Shown here: positions 62,332 through 64,000 of the stretch, piece by piece
How the letters are laid out: each line of letters opens with the position of its first letter
Position numbering within the stretch: position 1 is the first letter of the stretch
Origin: an uncultured Bacteroidales bacterium
GTDB lineage: Bacteria; Bacteroidota; Bacteroidia; Bacteroidales; UBA932
Reading direction: 5' to 3'
Length of the DNA stretch: 64,000 bases
NCBI GenBank assembly: GCA_900319485.1
Contig: ONOQ01000015.1
Location: 29,185 to 93,184, forward strand
The notes under the pieces: generated by a model
Told to the model about the DNA's origin: nothing
The model's database searches: none
Seen by the model: the letters and a program-made list of their open reading frames with translations, nothing else
Program-made: the position numbers and the translations under genes

Positions 62332-62756
62332 TACTTTACATCTTTGAAATCTATCCTTGTCCAGCCGTCGTCCGTGCCCTCAAGGAATACGCTCCGGACC
62401 TTACCGGACACTGGATCAACGGTAACCGTTATGCGGCGGAACATCTGCCTTAAATCCCTCCTGATGGGCTCCAGAAGAATTGTTCCCTCCCCTTCTTCCG
62501 TCACCTTGAAATCCTTTTCCGTGGGCATACGGAAGCGGGAGCGGGTGGAATCATCGGCCCCGAATTCCGTGACGGACTGGACCGGCTCCTTTACCTCCCA
62601 GCGAAGGTACGACGGCTCCCTAAGCACAATGGTGCCGCTGCTCTGAAGGTCTTCAGTCAGAAGCGGACTGTGCCTTAATTGAGTCCAGGACGCCTCAAAT
62701 GAAGAGGGCGGGACAAGGCTCAGAAAGAGACTCAGTATGAAGGCAGATAAGGTCAT
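62331..62756 (-). CDS. LolA-like outer-membrane lipoprotein carrier family protein
   Basis: A periplasmic protein of 141 residues with a signal peptide (MTLSAFILSLFLSLVPPSSFEA). Blocks SSGTIVLREPSYLRWEVKEP and EGEGTILLEPIRRDLRQMFR, followed by ITVTVDPVSGKVRSVFLEG, match the half-barrel of LolA-like proteins found in aryl-polyene/flexirubin clusters, where they may carry the lipid product across the periplasm. Longer upstream starts lie within the next gene; the ATG at 62756 overlaps its stop (ATGA). Confidence 0.8.
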   Translation of the reverse strand: MTLSAFILSLFLSLVPPSSFEASWTQLRHSPLLTEDLQSSGTIVLREPSYLRWEVKEPVQSVTEFGADDSTRSRFRMPTEKDFKVTEEGEGTILLEPIRRDLRQMFRRITVTVDPVSGKVRSVFLEGTDDGWTRIDFKDVK

Positions 62757-63109
62757 TTGGCAATGAGGAAACAGCCGCCCAGGATGAGGAAAACGCCCAC
62801 CCACTGCTGCCATTCAACGGTTTCCTTGAAAAAGATTATGGAAACGAACATTGCAAACAGGAAACTCAGGGACGTTAGCGGATATACCTGGTGGAAGGGA
62901 TAATTCCGGACCATATATACCCATTCAACCATCATCACGATGGCGCAGATGCCTGAAAGGGCAAGGGTCCAGTTAAGGAATATGCCGTCGCGGAAAAAGG
63001 CCCAACTCCAACTGAAGGAGGGCATTTTCTCGCTGGCTACCTTGAACAGCGACTGGCAGGTGCACATAAGAAGCGCCTGGGTGACGGCAAGAAAGATCAG
63101 TCTGAACAT
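62753..63109 (-). CDS. Small EamA/DMT-like membrane protein
   Basis: A protein of 118 residues with four predicted helices (about 1-20, 42-68, 72-93, 98-117). The final helices, YPLTSLSFLFAMFVSIIFF then KETVEWQQWVGVFLILGG, resemble the end of an EamA/DMT half-unit and the ArnE/EmrE type. Such half-size transporters would act as dimers. Its start overlaps the preceding ketosynthase-like gene by 13 bases. Possible role: moving an intermediate across the inner membrane. Confidence 0.75.
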   Translation of the reverse strand: MFRLIFLAVTQALLMCTCQSLFKVASEKMPSFSWSWAFFRDGIFLNWTLALSGICAIVMMVEWVYMVRNYPFHQVYPLTSLSFLFAMFVSIIFFKETVEWQQWVGVFLILGGCFLIAK

Positions 63110-63615
63110 AAAACTACTGCTATGGCCCTCTCTGAGCCTGGTAATCCGGAAGCGTCCATTTTCTCCGTACGTTCGTCGTACCAGCCTACAAGGGCGGTGT
63201 CAATATCTCCCAGGCCAATCTGCACCGCAGCGTCCTCAATGGCGCTGAGAAGAGACCTTCCGGGGTGTGAATAAGTTGCATTGTAGCCGTGGCAGCCAAG
63301 TTTTATGGCAATCACGGAGCCAATGGTATTATGAGTGGAATTCATAAAATGGACGGGCCTCATAGCGGCATCTTCAATGCCAAGCATCCCGTTCAGGAAG
63401 AATTCCGAGTTTTCCATACATCCGTAGTCCGTAGCCGTGATAATGGCATCAGGAACCTTTACGTTGGCCTTCTCTAGCGCCTTTACGGAGCACCAGAGAG
63501 CCCTTTTGAGGAGCCTTCCCATACGGCGTGCCTCCATAGGAGGGATCACCTCCCTGAAGTCAGGGTCTTCCTTCCCGAGGGAAACTATGGAGAGTATTTT
63601 CACGTTACGCATCAT
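63097..63615 (-). CDS. Beta-ketoacyl-synthase N-terminal-like protein (ApeC/chain-length-factor-like)
   Basis: A protein of 172 residues with a half-size thiolase-like fold: EARRMGRLLKRALWCSVKAL, IITATDYGCMENSEFFLNGM, HFMNSTHNTIGSVIAIKLGC, and SLLSAIEDAAVQIGLGDIDT. The nucleophile-elbow region reads STHNTIGS with no cysteine, so it is not itself a ketosynthase. In aryl-polyene clusters a short protein like this (ApeC) pairs with the full ketosynthase ApeO as chain-length factor. The ATG at 63615 or 63612 overlaps the ketosynthase stop by up to eleven bases, fitting a 1:1 partner. Confidence 0.75.
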   Translation of the reverse strand: MMRNVKILSIVSLGKEDPDFREVIPPMEARRMGRLLKRALWCSVKALEKANVKVPDAIITATDYGCMENSEFFLNGMLGIEDAAMRPVHFMNSTHNTIGSVIAIKLGCHGYNATYSHPGRSLLSAIEDAAVQIGLGDIDTALVGWYDERTEKMDASGLPGSERAIAVVLCSD

Positions 63616-64000
63616 AGGCCGACAGGATAATTGAAGAATCGTTGCCGCCAAACCCGAAGGCATTGGAAAGGATGTGCCTCAGGTCCTTCTCAAGGGGCTC
63701 CGTTAGGGGAACGATGCAGGAAGGATCCGGCGCGCTCCAGTTAAGTTGCCGGGGCACGAAGCCATGCTCAAGGGCCAGGAGGCAGAACACAGCCTTAATG
63801 GAGCCTGAAGCGCTTGTAGTATGCCCTGTAAAGGATTTTGTGGAGGAAACAGGCGGAAGATTGTCACCAAAGATACGCCTTATAGCAGCGCTCTCGGAGG
63901 CATCGTTATTGGGCGTCCCGGTGCCGTGGGCATTGATATAATCTATGGCCGATACATCCAGCCTCGCCATCTGAAGGGCCTTTTTCATTGCAAGGAAAGC
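63605..64000 (-). CDS. Beta-ketoacyl-ACP synthase C-terminus (5' part off the window)
   Basis: The open frame enters from the right edge (no start in view) and encodes 131 residues of a KAS II-like C-terminal domain: DYINAHGTGTPNNDASE has the first catalytic histidine, TKSFTGHTTSASGSIK the lysine and second histidine, and LSNAFGFGGNDSSIILS the terminal glycine block. The cysteine is outside the window. It elongates acyl-ACP with malonyl units and here probably heads the polyene cluster together with the chain-length-factor-like gene. Confidence 0.9.
   Translation of the reverse strand, partial: AFLAMKKALQMARLDVSAIDYINAHGTGTPNNDASESAAIRRIFGDNLPPVSSTKSFTGHTTSASGSIKAVFCLLALEHGFVPRQLNWSAPDPSCIVPLTEPLEKDLRHILSNAFGFGGNDSSIILSAYDA

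Overview
The window looks like chromosomal DNA of a member of the Bacteroidales (phylum Bacteroidota), possibly from a metagenome assembly. The evidence is the repeated TAnnTTTG -7 promoter box with no Shine-Dalgarno signal, SusD/RagB-type and lipobox lipoproteins, DUF5683 next to parB, a TamL-like assembly barrel, PPi-type phosphofructokinase, and the Bacteroidetes type of arginine decarboxylase. No rRNA, tRNA, CRISPR array, phage or insertion sequence was recognised.

Layout. 1-2.5 kb: the 3' end of queA, a PlsC-like acyltransferase and a Ca/Na antiporter. 2.5-8.3 kb: two tandem modules, each a small lipoprotein followed by an M6 metallopeptidase. 8.3-18.7 kb: rlmD, a secreted barrel-like protein, a frame-broken lipoprotein, an acetyltransferase-like protein, rarA, a disrupted tamL-type gene, an arginine decarboxylase and a SpoU rRNA methyltransferase. 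17.9-21.9 kb: an AT-richer accessory patch with palindromic repeats, a GIY-YIG nuclease, a lipocalin-SusD hybrid lipoprotein and a barrel protein. 21.9-33.9 kb: alpha-amylase and PPi-PFK (minus), then a plus-strand chain ligA, yihY, relA/spoT, lipoprotein, barrel, and ispG (frame-broken). 34.0-37.9 kb: rsfS-ftsH-cdsA-psd on the minus strand. 38.0-43.6 kb: a degenerate priA, parA, parB, DUF5683 and mltD. 43.6-45.1 kb: a helix-hairpin-helix barrel protein. 45.2-53.7 kb: one long operon hpt-adk-MMPL-fakA-fakB-acetyltransferase-like-plsX-acpP. 53.7-64 kb, minus strand: a TGS/uridine-kinase protein, then part of an aryl-polyene/flexirubin-like lipid cluster (acyltransferase, PaaK-type ligase, esterase, MMPL-PlsC fusion, glycosyltransferase, hotdog dehydratase, LolA-like, EamA-like, chain-length-factor-like and ketosynthase) that runs off the right edge.

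Lipid metabolism recurs. FakA/FakB, PlsX and ACP would turn free fatty acid into acyl-phosphate and acyl-ACP. PlsC-like enzymes, CdsA and Psd make phospholipid. Two MMPL permeases and the right-end cluster probably make and export a polyene lipid. Three families occur twice in the window: the HRDI-type acyltransferase, the acetyltransferase-like protein and MMPL.

Most unusual signals: the 7-mer ATCGGCC/GGCCGAT occurs about 85 times by hand count (about 8 expected), in several reading frames and equally in both orientations; palindromic CGTCATGCCCG...CGGGCATCT repeats cluster around a small GIY-YIG gene and have entered coding sequences, including the point where an MMPL porter domain is missing; and the PriA homologue has lost its Walker A lysine, its zinc domain and its QxxGRxGR motif. 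Three genes (a lipoprotein, tamL, ispG) carry frame breaks, which may be real or sequence errors.
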